A program made the position numbers and the translations under genes. Below the pieces are notes generated by a model. That model had not been told where the DNA came from. It did no database searches and saw only the letters and a list, made by a program, of their open reading frames with translations. A DNA stretch of 64,000 nt from Physella acuta (lineage: Eukaryota; Mollusca; Gastropoda; Physidae): positions 92,501 through 156,500 of the forward strand of contig NW_026733096.1 in NCBI RefSeq assembly GCF_028476545.1. The letters are read 5' to 3'. Shown here in pieces: positions 1-15,000 of this stretch (within the stretch, counting starts at the first letter, position 1; the number at the start of each line of letters is the position of its first letter).

Positions 1-74
1 ACCTTTCGGACCCATGGTTTAATAATATATTTCAATTGAAACATGACATCTATGTTGTACCAACCACAGCGCAG
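1..74 (+). CDS. ABCA5: ABCA5-like copy 1, exon 2 (3' part)
   Basis: Start of extracellular loop 1. It reads [10 protein letters not shown] and then meets a GTAACT donor. The matching exon in copy 2 is 171 nt, so about 97 nt lie upstream of the window. Confidence 0.85.
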
Positions 75-3000
75 GTAACTACAGTACATAACATGACCAT
101 TTACAGGGCGATTTCTATTGAAAATATTTCTGGTTAATAAGTATGGGAGTTTGTAATCATTGAGAATAATATGAAAATCTCAAGCTGAAATAGTTCCAAT
201 AAAAAATATAAGGGCTGAAGAATGAGAAATTTATCAATGTATTTAAATATTTCTGGTCAAGTAGTTGGGGGGGGGGGGGGGGGCCGTGATGAACGAGAAA
301 TGAAGTTGAATGAATTTTTTTTTCTCTAGGTATAAATACTTTTAAAAATGAGCTAGCACATGGTAATCTGCTGAACACAAAATGTTTAAGTGAAATTTTA
401 ACTTTTTTTCTCAACTAAGTCTTAGGGGTCTTAAAACGAGCATATAATAGATTTATATATATCACAGGCAAACAAATTTATACTGCTGTCTCACCTGTAT
501 TTCAACTCATCTTACAAAGTACCAGGATGCCTAAATCATACTAAATTAATTTAGCTTTACAGTTAAAAGGGCAATTAAATAGTATGCTTTTAGCCACAAA
601 ATTTTACCATAGACTGGAATTTTTAAATAATTTCTTTTTATTTCTATCTTTTTTAGACTAATTATTTAAAAGAAGTATTTATCCTGTTTAAAACTGACAA
701 CTTTGAAAGCTTTTCCATGAAAATGAAATTTGCTACAGGTAAAAAATTGGATGGATGACATAGTAAGCCAACTGCCTGGAAGTTTGAGCTACCAAATGTT
801 TGCAACTGTAGAGGAGGCTGAGACTGCATACAGACACAACAGCTCCAGTGTTTTAGCTGGAATAATTTTCAACTATAAAAATAACAAATACTCGTATGCA
901 CTGAGGGTTGGCTATCATGATATCCCTGGTACCAATAACATCTACCATTATAAAGGAGGTAAAAGAATTATTTACATTTCCTTGTAAATCGTTTCTCCTC
1001 CTAGAAATTTTGTTTTAGTTCTTTGGCTACTCACTTATATTGCAAATATCTGCCCAGACTATATTTTAATGATTAATAATTAAAAAAACCATGGCTAGCC
1101 TTAAAATTATTTTAAATGTTTAGAGTGTACAACAAATATTTAACTTAATATTTCCATGTTAGTGAAATCATTTGACTGCAGTATTAATTAATTAATCAAA
1201 TATAAAAGCTTAAATATTAAGACTTGAGCACCTAATTTGTAAATAAAAGTAATTGAATCAACCACCTGCTTCTAAAAGTTAAAATATTTTAACTAGATTC
1301 CTGTCGCAATTCTAAAACTGGTACAGACCTAAGCTATGACTGCGCCGTTAACAACTATCTAGCCACAGGATTTGTAACATTGCAAGTGGCTATAGAAAAT
1401 GTTTTAATGAAGGCAAGTCACATGATGAGACATTACATTTGTTGATTTGTTTGAAATGATTTTGAAACTGATTAGGGTAATAAAACTCAAAACTAAACTC
1501 TTTAATCAGACTGTTTCATTATATGCTAAGTTAAGTTGCCATGGTGGTCTATAGGACAGTTAAAATAGACTTCACCTGTTTCTGTGATCTTAGGGATAGT
1601 GTGGTAATTACTATGCCCAACTGCTTTGACTTTCCTTATTTGAATGAAATACACATCAGAGCTGGTGGACTTACGGATTTGAGCCCAAAACTAATTATGC
1701 TTTAGAAAACAGTTAAGCTGTAAAAGTCTACTATATTTTATACTTTAATTTATCTGTAAATTAAACTGAAACAAAAAAAGATGTATTGTAATTGAAAAGA
1801 AACTTTTGGAGTATCAGCCCTAGACCTTTCTTGTCATCCTAAATCATCACATGAAACTAAATTTGAAATTTAAAGTCCACAGTTTTATCACTTACTTAAA
1901 ACCCACATGAGTAGTATTTAGTAGCCATAATGTATTAAAATTATGTCATTGCCTAAAGTATATACTTTTTTTTTGTTCCCAGAATGCAGGCCTTACATCC
2001 TTTGATTTTAAATCACGAGTAATTCAACTTCAACTAATGGACAAGGACAAGTTTAGCCCAGAAACGAGTTTATTCCAAGCCCTATCCTCCATCTACTTTG
2101 TTTTCCCCTTCTCCATACTAGCAAGCTTTCTAGCTGTAAATATTGTGGCGGAGAAGGAAAAGAAAATCAAAGAAGGAATGCTAATGATGGGCTTGAGAAC
2201 TTCAGTATTTTGGTGAGTTCTTGTTACTCTTTTGCACTCAAATTCATTGTATATGCTTGAGGTCCATGTTGTGTCCCTGAATCCAACTGACTCTGGTGGG
2301 TACTGTTACTGTGTTTTTTTAAAACTTTGTAAGCAGTATGGGACAGCAAGCCAGGTGGTAAACCACTAGACTGCTAACCCAAAAATCTTGAGTTTGGATC
2401 TCTAAATAAAGTTTGTAGGACATTTCTTAGACCATCCAGCTCTGAAAGGTAGGCTTACTTAGGGAAAGTAACGGGGGCTGAGCATATGCATTGGTCAAGA
2501 AACTGATAAAATCTACTTAATCTACCTAATGGACCACCATGTTCAAAATGGTAACTTTTTTAAAGTGAACATTATCTTGACTGAAAAGTAATGTGTGTGT
2601 TTTTTTTAATTTAGGTTATCTTGGGCTCTGATATACCTAGTCATGGTCATCCTGGTTTCTGCGCTGATGATTGCTCTTATAGTCGGCTGCGGGTTCTTTG
2701 AAAGAAGCAACATGTTCCTTCTGTACTTGGTCTTCTTCTTGTATGGGTGTTCTTCAATTGCCCTGGCATTCATGTTGACCCCATTTTTCAAGAAGTCCAA
2801 AGTGGCGGGGAGTGTGACCAGTTACTCCCCTATTATCATCAGCTGTTTACACCTGGTTGTCAGCCAAACGAGAGATCCCAGTAGCTATGATTCTAAGCTG
2901 TCACCTGGGGTTGAATGGCTGATGTGCTTGTTGTCTCCCTTGGCATTTTCTTCTATTATAGATAAGGTAAGCATCTTCAAAGTATTAAGAAGTTTCATAA

Positions 3001-6000
3001 TTAAACAATGGCTATTTGTATAATCTAAACTATTCAAGTTTCTGAATAAATAGAAAATTTGGCCTATTTCAGACAGTGTTAATCATTCCCATTGTCTTTA
3101 AAATGACCTAGCCATTTTAGAAAAAGTAGGTTGTTATAAATCTGTTTTCAACAATCAGAAACCTGAATAATTTGCTTTAGAATTTTTAGCCTTGTAAAGA
3201 TTAAGAAAAAATAAATAAAGTTGCCTTTCCTTTCTTAATTGGTGTTACACCCCCTTACTTTAATTAGAATAAAATAGTTCATATTATCTCATATGTTTTT
3301 AAATAGTATTGTTCTGTTTGTTTTAGGGGATTTTCCTGGACATTCAATACAATGGATTTGGTTTCGATGACTCTTTAACTTTTGGAAAATTTCCTCTCTA
3401 TGCCCCTATCTTGATGCTCATTGTGGACACCATTCTTTATTCACTGTTAACAGTTTATTTTGACAACGTTATTCCAGGTAAGTAGTTAGTTTTTCACTAC
3501 ATTTATTAGTGGTATTTTTATTTAAATTTTGTTAAGAAGTAAAGATAAAAAAAATATCACAAGTTAAATAGGGTGTCGTCTAAGATTTTAAACTTCATTA
3601 TTGTTCAAGATGACTTAAACAATAAAAAAAAACATTTATTTACCTTTAATTTGATACCAATTTTATTTATCAAATTTAATCAGTAGCTTAGAAAATGATT
3701 TGTAAAAAAACTCTTTTTTTAAAAAAAATGGCTATGATGATATGACTGATTTTCAGTGATATAGTGGGTTAGTTTTTTTTTTGAGGAGTGTTGTTGTGAT
3801 GGTTGACTGTTCATTGTCGTTCAGCAGAAATGTGTCATCTACTAGATTACTCCCATTCAAATACAGAACGGGCAAAATGGGTTTTCTTAGTTAGCTGTTG
3901 TCTAGATCAAGTTAGTTTTTATAGGTTTTGATTTTACCCTGCACGATTTTTAAAACATTAATGACATTAGTTTAGTAGTTATAATTTTCTATAGTTTAGA
4001 ATATTTTTTCATTATGTTTATAACAATATTATATAAAGCTATTACTGTTTTGCTTACTTTTATTATGTTCTGACAGATATTCTCAGTGATTAGACCAAAA
4101 AAATGTACAAATAGCAAGTTTGCATCAAACACTAATTGTCATTGTTTAAACTAGACCTGTATCGTTGAATAATATGCAAAAATAATGATTTTAAATATTT
4201 ATTTCTGAAATGACCATGAAACATTGTTTTAAAAAATGGAATCACAGTATCGTCCTTTTCGGCAGCCATCATTACCATGATGATGGTTAAAAAAAAGAAG
4301 TTCAAGCAACAGGCTAAAGTTAAATTAATGATTCTATTTTTACAACACTGATCACAAAAAATGGTGACCTCTTCTTCATCTGCTCTATTAATCATCTGTT
4401 CCAAATTGGAAACAACTAATTTTTTTGCTATTCCAGGTGAATATGGAGTCAGATACTCGCCTTTTTACTTCCTCAAGGCCTCCTACTGGTGCTCATCTAC
4501 TATTAAAGATGAGTCACTCAGGCTTATAAGTGCATCAGAGAGCAGATTGGAGAATTCAGATGTGGAACCTGTTTCTAAAGAGATGGAAGTGAAAGTTGGC
4601 CTAAGGTGACTCAGCATTTACTCATGGAATTGTTTTGGTTCAAATCATTTGCTTCAATAAAGTGTATAAGCCTACTTTTGAGTTTAAAAATTCATAAATG
4701 TTGTACATTTTTCATGTTCAGAATTTCTTCATTGACCAAATCCTTTGTGCAGAATAAAAAGACTATGAAGGCTGTAAATGGCAAGTTTGTTGTTTAACAT
4801 TTTAAGTATTAACCTATATGGGAGTGCAGTAGGGTTGACGTGTGGAACATATCTTGTTTCTGCTTCTCTTTAATGTTGACACTTTTCTCTCATATACTTT
4901 CTTATTTAAATTGAAGTACATTTATTTTGTCATTTCTTTTTAAGTTTAAAAAAAAATAATATAGGTCTGTTATAGTTTATTTCTAATGTAACCTGTATAA
5001 TTAGAATACCGTTAAATATTAAAGCCTTTTTCATTCATTTAATGAAATATAAAACTTGAATGTAAATAAATATTGTAAATAATATTTTTTTTCCTCATTT
5101 ATAAAACTAGGCAGTTTGACTACTCCTGTTTCTTATTAATATGCAGAAGAATAATATTTTTTAAAATGTGACTTTAATCTTCTTTAGATTTTAGTTTAGA
5201 CATATTTGAAAGTCAAATTACTTGTCTCTTGGGCCATAATGGAGCAGGAAAAACTACTCTTATTAACATGCTGACAGGAGTAGTGCCCCCTACATCAGGA
5301 ACTGCAACAATAATGGGCTTGGTAAACATAAACTTTTTCATTACATTAAATGTTTAAAAAATGTTTTCATATTTTCCAATCCAGTGAATCAGTTTCTCTA
5401 TCATTTTAACTTGTTTCAATGATTGAGGAACTTTTTTTTTTTAAATTATGTAAAAATAAGGATTTATTGCATAACTTTATTTCCAGAAAATTACAGACAA
5501 TAAACAACTAGAGTATATAAGAAATCTTTGTGGCATATGCCCTCAGCATAACATTCTTTATGATGATTTGTCATGTGCTGAACATTTAAAGATGTTTGCA
5601 AACATTAAAGGAGTTCCTGAACATTTAATCAACATGCGAGTAAGTGTTTTAACTTTAAGGCTACTGAACTACTTAATTAAACTTTTCAGTTTTCTTTTTA
5701 TTAGAAAGTATGTCAATATTTTTACATCATCTAGCATCAATTCAACAATAACGTGTCATTTTTAAATATATATATTTTTTAAGATTGAGTCAGCTTTGAA
5801 GGAAGTAGATTTGTCTGACCACACTCACACATTTGCAAAAATTGTATGTCATTAATCTGTATATTATCAAGCATCAATTTAACATTAACATATGATTTTA
5901 AAATATTTTTCTTGTAGATTGAGTCAGCTTTGAAGGAAGTAGATTTGTCTGACCAGACTCACACATTTGCTAAAAATCTCAGCGGAGGTCAAAAAAGGAA

Positions 6001-9000
6001 ACTCTCAGTTGCTATTGCATTGATTGGGGATCCAAAAGTGAGACTAGCATTATTTTTTTTAAAATTTTGATTATAATAACTAAAAAAGCCTGTCATTTTG
6101 AAAAAGGAAAAGTGTTTTCATTTTTTTTATACTAACAAATTTTCACAACTTCTGGCTTGGATTTTAAGAAAAAAATATTTTCCTTACATTTAAGATAGTA
6201 GGAAAGCATATTTCATTATTAGCTACATTACTTAAAATAGTTACATGTTTTATTCATAACTACAAAAAAAAAATATATAAATATATATCATATAGACTTT
6301 AGTTTTATGTCGTCTCACTTAAATAATTTTTTACAGCAGAATTTGATTAATTAGTGGATACAATATTTAATACTTTAATAGGATAATTTAATCACTTAGC
6401 CATATGTTTTTACATGATAATTTAATTAGCTTTTATCATATGATACATATTTTTAAGGCTTAGATTTTTATTCACATACATATTAGAAATAAGACAATAG
6501 CTGTATGAAAGTAATGCTGAATTGTAGATATTTTATTGTAGGGCATTAGGTCAAACTATAAGTTGAATTATCAGATCGATGGAGAAAAAAAAATGGAATA
6601 TTTCTTTTAAAGTTGATATTCCTGGACGAACCAACAGCAGGCATGGATCCTTTCTCTCGTAGACACCTTTGGTCTCTTTTAAAAAAGAAAAAAGAAGGCA
6701 GAGTTATTCTTCTGACCACCCACTTTATGGATGAGGCAGACATCTTATCAGGTAAGCTCTTACTCCAAGTATTGCAAGCTGATTGTAAATAAGATAATAC
6801 AAGTTGTTAAATAAAGAATATATGAAGATATTACTTAGTTAAAGAAACCGTAGTAAAGTATTCATTATTACACCCCATTAAATTGGCTATCATGACAAAT
6901 ATAAAAAAACAACTTCCTTGTTTCCATATTCATGTATATATATATATATTCATAAAATTTATAATAAAATTGATCAATGCTATTAAGTGTGCAGATCATT
7001 TTACTCTACATTTTACTCATACTCTGTAGACAGAAAAGCTTTTATACGCAATGGAAAGCTACGCTGCTGTGGATCCTCCATGTTTTTGAAGAAAAAATTT
7101 GGTATAGGCTACCATCTCACGTATGTGCCTCTGACGTTTTTTTTATGCAAATTTAATTTATATGACTGAAATTTTGTATTACTTAATTACTAAAGCTGTT
7201 CGCAGTATATAAGGAATTTGTACAATATTTTTTCCCCTCTAAAGTCTTGTCTAGTACTTTTAAAAATAATTTTAACAGTGGTTCAATTATTTTTTCTAAC
7301 ATTCTTTTTAGAGAGCCTTCTGTAACTATGAAAACTTGATTTTCTCTTTAGGATGGTTATAGCCCCTGAATGTCAGGTTGATGAAGTTACATCAATGCTG
7401 ACTTCTGTAATACCCAGTACTAAACACCAAAGAACTCATGGGAAAGAAATTGCTTACACTATGTCACTTAATGATGTGCCTACATTTTCAAGTAAGATTT
7501 CTTAGCAATCTAAAAATTATCTGTTCTACTGTATAGCTACACTGACTTCTTAAGCAAAGTCAATTTGGTATCTTAGCTAGAAGTCTCTCAAGCCATAATT
7601 TATCATCATCTTTTCCCTTCAGTGCCCATGACTCATGGTTTTTTTCACTCTGGCAACTTTCTTGTCTGTTCACTTAGATAGTCCTGCTTTTGCTAGTTGT
7701 TTTCTGCTCTGAGCCTTGATGTCTCCTTTGGCCTTTCCTGTTTTCTTTTTTTTTTTTTTGAGGTGTCTAGTTCAGCACCATTCTTGTGATACCAGCTGAT
7801 CTCAACCTTAATACATGTCTAGTTCAGCACCATTCTTGTGATGTCAGCTAATCTCAACCTTAATACATGTCTAGTTCAGCACCATTCTTGTGATACCAAC
7901 TGATCTCAACCTTAATACATGTCTAGTTCAGCACCATTCTTGTGATACCAACTGAACTCAACCTTAATACATGTCTAGTTCAGCACCATTCTTGTGATAC
8001 CAGCTGAACCCAACCTTAATACATGTCTAGTTCAGCACCATTCTTGTGATGTCAGCTGATCTCAACCTTAATACATGTCTAGTTCAGCACCATTCCTTTG
8101 ATACCAGCTGATCTCAACCTTAATACATGTCTAGTTCAGCACCATTCCTTTGATACCAGCTGATCTCAACCTTAATACATGGCTAGTTCAGCACCATTCC
8201 TGTGATGTCAGCTGATCTCAACCTTAATATATGTCTAGTTCAGCACCATTCCTGTGATGTCAGCTGATCTCAACCTTAATATATGTCTAGTTCAGCACCA
8301 TTCCTGTGATGTCAGCTGATCTCAACCTTAATATATGTCTAGTTCAGCACCATTCTTGTGATACCAGCTGATCCCAACCTTAATATATGTCTAGTTCAGC
8401 ACCATTCCTGTGATGTCAGCTGATCCCAACCTTAATACATGTCTAGTTCAGCACCATTCCTGTGATACCAGCTGATCTCAACCTTAATACATGTCTAGTT
8501 CAGCACCATTCCTGTGATGTCAGCTGATCTCAACCTTAATATATGTCTAGTTCAGCACCATTCCTGTGATGTCAGCTGATCTCAACCTTAATATATGTCT
8601 AGTTCAGCACCATTCTTGTGATACCAGCTGATCCCAACCTTAATACATGTCTAGTTCAGCACCATTCCTGTGATGTCAGCTGATCTCAACCTTAATACAT
8701 GTCTAGTTCAGCACCATTCCTGTGATGTCAGCTGATCTCAACCTTAATACATGTCTAGTTCAGCACCATTCCTGTGATGTCAGCTGATCTCAACCTTAAT
8801 ACATGTCTAGTTCAGCACCATTCCTGTGATGTCAGCTGATCTTAACCTTAATACATGTCTAGTTCAGCACCATTCCTGTGATACCAGCTGATCTCAACCT
8901 TAATACATGTCTAGTTCAGCACCATTCCTGTGATACCAGCTGATCTTAACCTTAATACATGTCTAGTTCAGCACCATTCTTGTGATACCAGCTGATCTCA

Positions 9001-12000
9001 ACCTTAATATATGTCTAGTTCAGCACCATTCTTGTGATACCAGCTGATCTCAACCTTAATACATGTCTAGTTCAGCACCATTCCTGTGATGTCAGCTGAT
9101 CTCAACCTTAATACATGTCTAGTTCAGCACCATTCCTGTGATACCAGCTGATCTCAACCTTAATACATGTCTAGTTCAGCACCATTCCTGTGATACCAGC
9201 TGATCCCAACCTTAATATATGTCTAGTTCAGCACCATTCCTGTGATGTCAGCTGATCTCAACCTTAATACATGTCTAGTTCAGCACCATTCTTGTGATAC
9301 CAGCTGATCCCAACCTTAATACATGTCTAGTTCAGCACCATTCCTGTGATGTCAGCTGATCTCAACCTTAATACATGTCTAGTTCAGCACCATTCCTGTG
9401 ATGTCAGCTGATCTTAACCTTAATACATGTCTAGTTCAGCACCATTCCTGTGATACCAGCTGATCTCAACCTTAATACATGTCTAGTTCAGCACCATTCC
9501 TGTGATACCAGCTGATCTTAACCTTAATACATGTCTAGTTCAGCACCATTCTTGTGATACCAGCTGATCTCAACCTTAATATATGTCTAGTTCAGCACCA
9601 TTCTTGTGATACCAGCTGATCTCAACCTTAATACATGTCTAGTTCAGCACCATTCCTGTGATACCAGCTGATCCCAACCTTAATATATGTCTAGTTCAGC
9701 ACCATTCCTGTGATGTCAGCTGATCTCAACCTTAATACATGTCTAGTTCAGCACCATTCTTGTGATACCAGCTGATCTCAACCTTAATACATGTCTAGTT
9801 CAGCACCATTCCTGTGATACCAGCTGATCTCAACCTTAATACATGTCTAGTTCAGCACCATTCCTGTGATACCAGCTGATCTCAACCTTAATATATGTCT
9901 AGTTCAGCACCATTCCTGTGATACCAGCTGATCCCAACCTTAATATATGTCTAGTTCAGCACCATTCCTGTGATGTCAGCTGATCTCAACCTTAATACAT
10001 GTCTAGTTCAGCACCATTCCTGTGATGTCAGCTGATCTCAACCTTAATATATGTCTAGTTCAGCACCATTCTTGTGATACCAGCTGATCCCAACCTTAAT
10101 ACATGTCTAGTTCAGCACCATTCTTGTGATACCAGCTGATCTCAACCTTAATACATGTCTAGTTCAGCACCATTCCTGTGATGTCAGCTGATCTCAACCT
10201 TAATATATGTCTAGTTCAGCACCATTCCTGTGATGTCAGCTGATCTCAACCTTAATATATGTCTAGTTCAGCACCATTCTTGTGATACCAGCTGATCCCA
10301 ACCTTAATACATGTCTAGTTCAGCACCATTCTTGTGATACCAGCTGATCTCAACCTTAATACATGTCTAGTTCAGCACCATTCCTGTGATACCAGCTGAT
10401 CTCAACCTTAATACATGTCTAGTTCAGCACCATTCCTGTGATGTCAGCTGATCTCAACCTTAATATATGTCTAATTCAGCACCATTCTTGTGATACCAGC
10501 TGATCCCAACCTTAATACATGTCTAGTTCAGCACCATTCCTGTGATACCAGCTGATCCCAACCTTAATACATGTCTAGTTCAGCACCATTCCTGTGATGT
10601 CAGCTGTTCTCAACCTTAATACATGTCTAGTTCAGCACCATTCCTGTGATACCAGCTGATCTCAACCTTAATACATGTCTAGTTCAGCACCATTCCTGTG
10701 ATACCAGCTGATCTCAACCTTAATACATGTCTAGTTCAGCACCATTCCTGTGATACCAGCTGATCTCAACCTTAATACATGTCTAGTTCAGCACCATTCC
10801 TGTGATGTCAGCTGATCTCAACCTTAATACATGTCTAGTTCAGCACCATTCCTGTGATACCAGCTGATCTCAACCTTAATATATGTCTAGTTCAGCACCA
10901 TTCCTGTGATACCAGCTGATCTCAACCTTAATATATGTCTAGTTCAGCACCATTCCTGTGATACCAACTGATCTCAACCTTAATACATGTCTAGTTCAGC
11001 ACCATTCCTGTGATACCAGCTGATCTCAACCTTAATACATGTCTAGTTCAGCACCATTCCTGTGATACCAGCTGATCTCAACCTTAATACATGTCTAGTT
11101 CAGCACCATTCCTGTGATACCAGCTGATCTCAACCTTAATACATGTCTAGTTCAGCACCATTCCTGTGATGTCAGCTGATCTCAACCTTAATACATGTCT
11201 AGTTCAGCACCATTCCTGTGATGTCAGCTGATCTCAACCTTAATATATGTCTAGTTCAGCACCATTCCTGTGATGTCAGCTGATCCCAACCTTAATACAT
11301 GTCTAGTTCAGCGCTATTCCTGTGATACCAGCTGATCTCAACCTTAATATATGTCTAGTTCAGCACCATTCTTGTGATACCAGCTGATCTCAACCTTAAT
11401 ATATGTCTAGTTCAGCACCATTCTTGTGATACCAGCTGATCTCAACCTTAATACATGTCTAGTTCAGCACCATTCCTGTGATACCAGCTGATCTCAACCT
11501 TAATACATGGCTAGTTCAGCACCATTCCTGTGATGTCAGCTGATCTCAACCTTAATATATGACTAGTTCAGCACCATTCCTGTGATACCAGCTGATCTCA
11601 ACCTTAATACATGTCTAGTTCAGCACCATTCCTGTGATGTCAGCTGATCTCAACCTTAATATATGTCTAGTTCAGCACCATTCCTGTGATACCAGCTGAT
11701 CTCAACCTTAATACATGTCTAGTTCAGCACCATTCCTGTGATACCAGCTGATCTCAACCTTAATATATGTCTAGTTCAGCACCATTCTTGTGATACCAGC
11801 TGATCTCAACCTTAATACATGACTAGTTCAGCACCATTCCTGTGATGTCAGCTGATCTCAACCTTAATACATGTCTAATTCAGCACCATTCCTGTGATGT
11901 CAGCTGATCTCAACCTTAATACATGTCTAATTCAGCACCATTCCTGTGATACCAGCTGATCTCAACCTTAATACATGTCTAGTTCAGCACCATTCTTGTG

Positions 12001-15000
12001 ATACCAGCTGATCTTAACCTTAATACATGTCTAGTTCAGCACCATTCCTGTGATACCAGCTGATCTCAACCTTAATACATGTCTAGTTCAGCACCATTCT
12101 TGTGATACCAGATGATCTCAACCTTAATACATGTCTAGTTCAGCGCCATTCCTGTGATGTCAGCTGATCTCAACCTTAATACATGTCTAGTTCAGCACCA
12201 TTCCTGTGATGTCAGCTGATCTCAACCTTAATACATGTCTAGTTCAGCGCCATTCCTTTGATACGAGGTGATCTCAACCTTAATACATGTCTAGTTCAGC
12301 ACCATTCCTGTGATACCAGCTGATCTCAACCTTAATACATGTCTAGTTCAGCACCATTCTTGTGATACCAGCTGATCTCAACCTTAATACATGTCTAGTT
12401 CAGCACCATTCCTGTGATGTCAGCTGATCTCAACCTTAATACATGTCTAGTTCAGTGCCATTCTTGTGATACCAGCTGATCTCAACCTTAATACATGGCC
12501 TATTCAACGCCATCCTTTTTCAATCACTTCTTAAATGGTTTTGTTTTCATTTAGTGACCTATTACTGGAGATGGTGTTGAACCATTGGATGCCTTTCATC
12601 CTACCCAAGCACTTAGTTTGGAAAGATTCTTCTATACAGTAGGATGCTTAGGACATCACTTTTCAAACATCTACTTTTAGTTATTGAGGAGATTTTCTTC
12701 ATTCGCCATGTTTTTTGCATGGTTCCCTAGCACTTTTTAATTCCATAATTAACATTACTGTCTGAATACACTAGCCATAATCAAGGAACTAGTTTGTCAA
12801 TTGTTTGTTTTAAATAGAGTAATATATTTACTGTCTAACACTCTGCTTGTGGTTTTTATATGTTGTTAAAGATGATTTAATTTTTTGTGTACATAATTAT
12901 TTGAAAATTTTGTGGTAAAAACCAATATCAAATAATAGTTATCACTTAACTTTTCTTAAGTTTAATTTTTTTTAAATTAATTTTTATTATTTTACCATTT
13001 CTAAATCTTTGCACCAACCTTTTTCTTACAGCCATGTTTGATGTAATAGACAGAAATGCTGTGAACTTGGGCATTGAAGGCTATGGTGTCTCCATGACAA
13101 CGTTAGAAGAGGTCTTCTTAAACCTAGGTAAATTTCCTGTTATTTTAAGAGAAGTCTGACCTAAAGTAACTAGTAACTGTATGACCTTAAACATTTTCTG
13201 TTATAAATAAAAAGGTATTATAATTACATTTAGTTCTGCTTAATCTGGATGACACAAACTGAGGCATATTGATCTAGTTCAGCTGCTGAATGTGTGAGGT
13301 TTACAAAAATGCTTCTGTCCAGATTTGCTCTTTAGGATTTATTACAAATTAATGGTTGCCCCAATAAATTAATGTCTTGATTAAACATAATTGATTGAAA
13401 ACTATATCTTCAACCTGTCAATCATCCCATAACAGTGGTGGGGGAGGGGGTTTGGGGCACCACAGTTTCTCAATCTTCATCTGATTAAACTAAATATATC
13501 TTTATAATAGCTAAGTGGTCTAAAATCTTTCAGAAGTAATACATAGCATCTGATAATATTACCTGTTGCAGAGTCAGATGAATTTATTGAGCCAGATGAA
13601 GATGATATGGCCCAAGTGAATCTCAGTTACAACCTGGCTGAAGATGCCACTGAAGTTAACATACAGAGCCCAGACAATATTGACTTCCAGAACTTTAAAC
13701 CAACTGTACAAGGTGCTACTTTATCTTCACAAAGATTCAAGGCATTGATGAAGGTACTAATACAATAATTATTTTATTTACATATATAAATAATGACTTC
13801 CTTTGCTGCACTGCATATTCCAGAATATTGATTTTAAATGTTCTTTAAGCTTGAAAGATTAATATCAATAGCAAAAGACAATATTTTATGTATCAGATAC
13901 TGGTTTTATATTTCCTTTTATTAATGATTTAATTTTTACAAATAGATGTTGAGCTTGTAAACTATATTTCCCTAACTTATTCTTTAAAAGTTTATCTACT
14001 AATTTTCTATAAAATTAAAATCAATTCACCAAAATAAATAATTACATTTAACAATGCTTTTTAAAAAATATTGTTACTTATTTCTACTATCATTTGAGTA
14101 ATATTTGACAATTAGAGCTAATTTCATTTGAATTTCTCTCTTAAAAAATTATTTACATGTTGATATAAGGCATTGGCAGAAATAACAATGTAAATGATTA
14201 TGTTTAAAAATTGAATAATTTTCCCTCATTAATATAAATAACATTTGTACCAATATTTATCAGCCTTTGGGTTAATAGTTCACATTTCTTTGTACCAATG
14301 TAATCAACATTGTTTTGTTTTCATGTAATTAACATTATCTGCTCAACTTTAATTAACATCACTTTAGTCTACTTTATTTAACACTGCTTTAGCCTATTAA
14401 TTAATATTGTATTAGCCCATTAATTAACATTGTTTTAGTCTATTAATTAACATTGTTTTGTTCCACAGATTCGCTTCCTTCTAGTCATTCGCAGTGTGTA
14501 TTCTCTCATCTTTCAAATAATATTACCTGTGTTGTTCGTGGTCATTGGTTTGGTCCTGGCAAAAGTGGACAATGTGACCCCAGCAGAGTACCCCACACCT
14601 TTACAACTGAACACATCACATTATGCCAGCTCTTTAGGTGACACTACTCACCTTCCAGGGCTGTTGGCTTATGATGCTGTTGGTAAGTGAATTGTTTATT
14701 TTTAATATTCAATGTTTGCACTATGTCACTGTGAAACCATGATAACTAAATTATTATAACTTCTTATGCTTGAAATAATAGTTGTAATTCAATGCTTAAA
14801 TGGGTAGAGTGCATAATTACTAACTTGGTGCAAGTCTCAAGTTCTGTTCATAGTTTTAGAGTCACCCAACTCTGGTGTGTACTTGAGTCTTGAAAACCAG
14901 AGACATCTGAGAATAGTGCTGATCACACTATCCCTTCATATTTCAAACAGATTATTTAATCTGCAACATGGATAGACTGGTCTGAACAGGGTATTATTAT

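Noticed and set aside
267-284. Long G run in intron 2 of copy 1 as a regulatory G-quadruplex
   Set aside because: A single homopolymer run, likely slippage-prone; several similar runs occur across the window with no positional pattern.
7765-12500. Long array of evenly spaced repeats resembling CRISPR
   Set aside because: The units are contiguous with no spacers, the region is an intron of a eukaryotic gene, and no cas genes are present.
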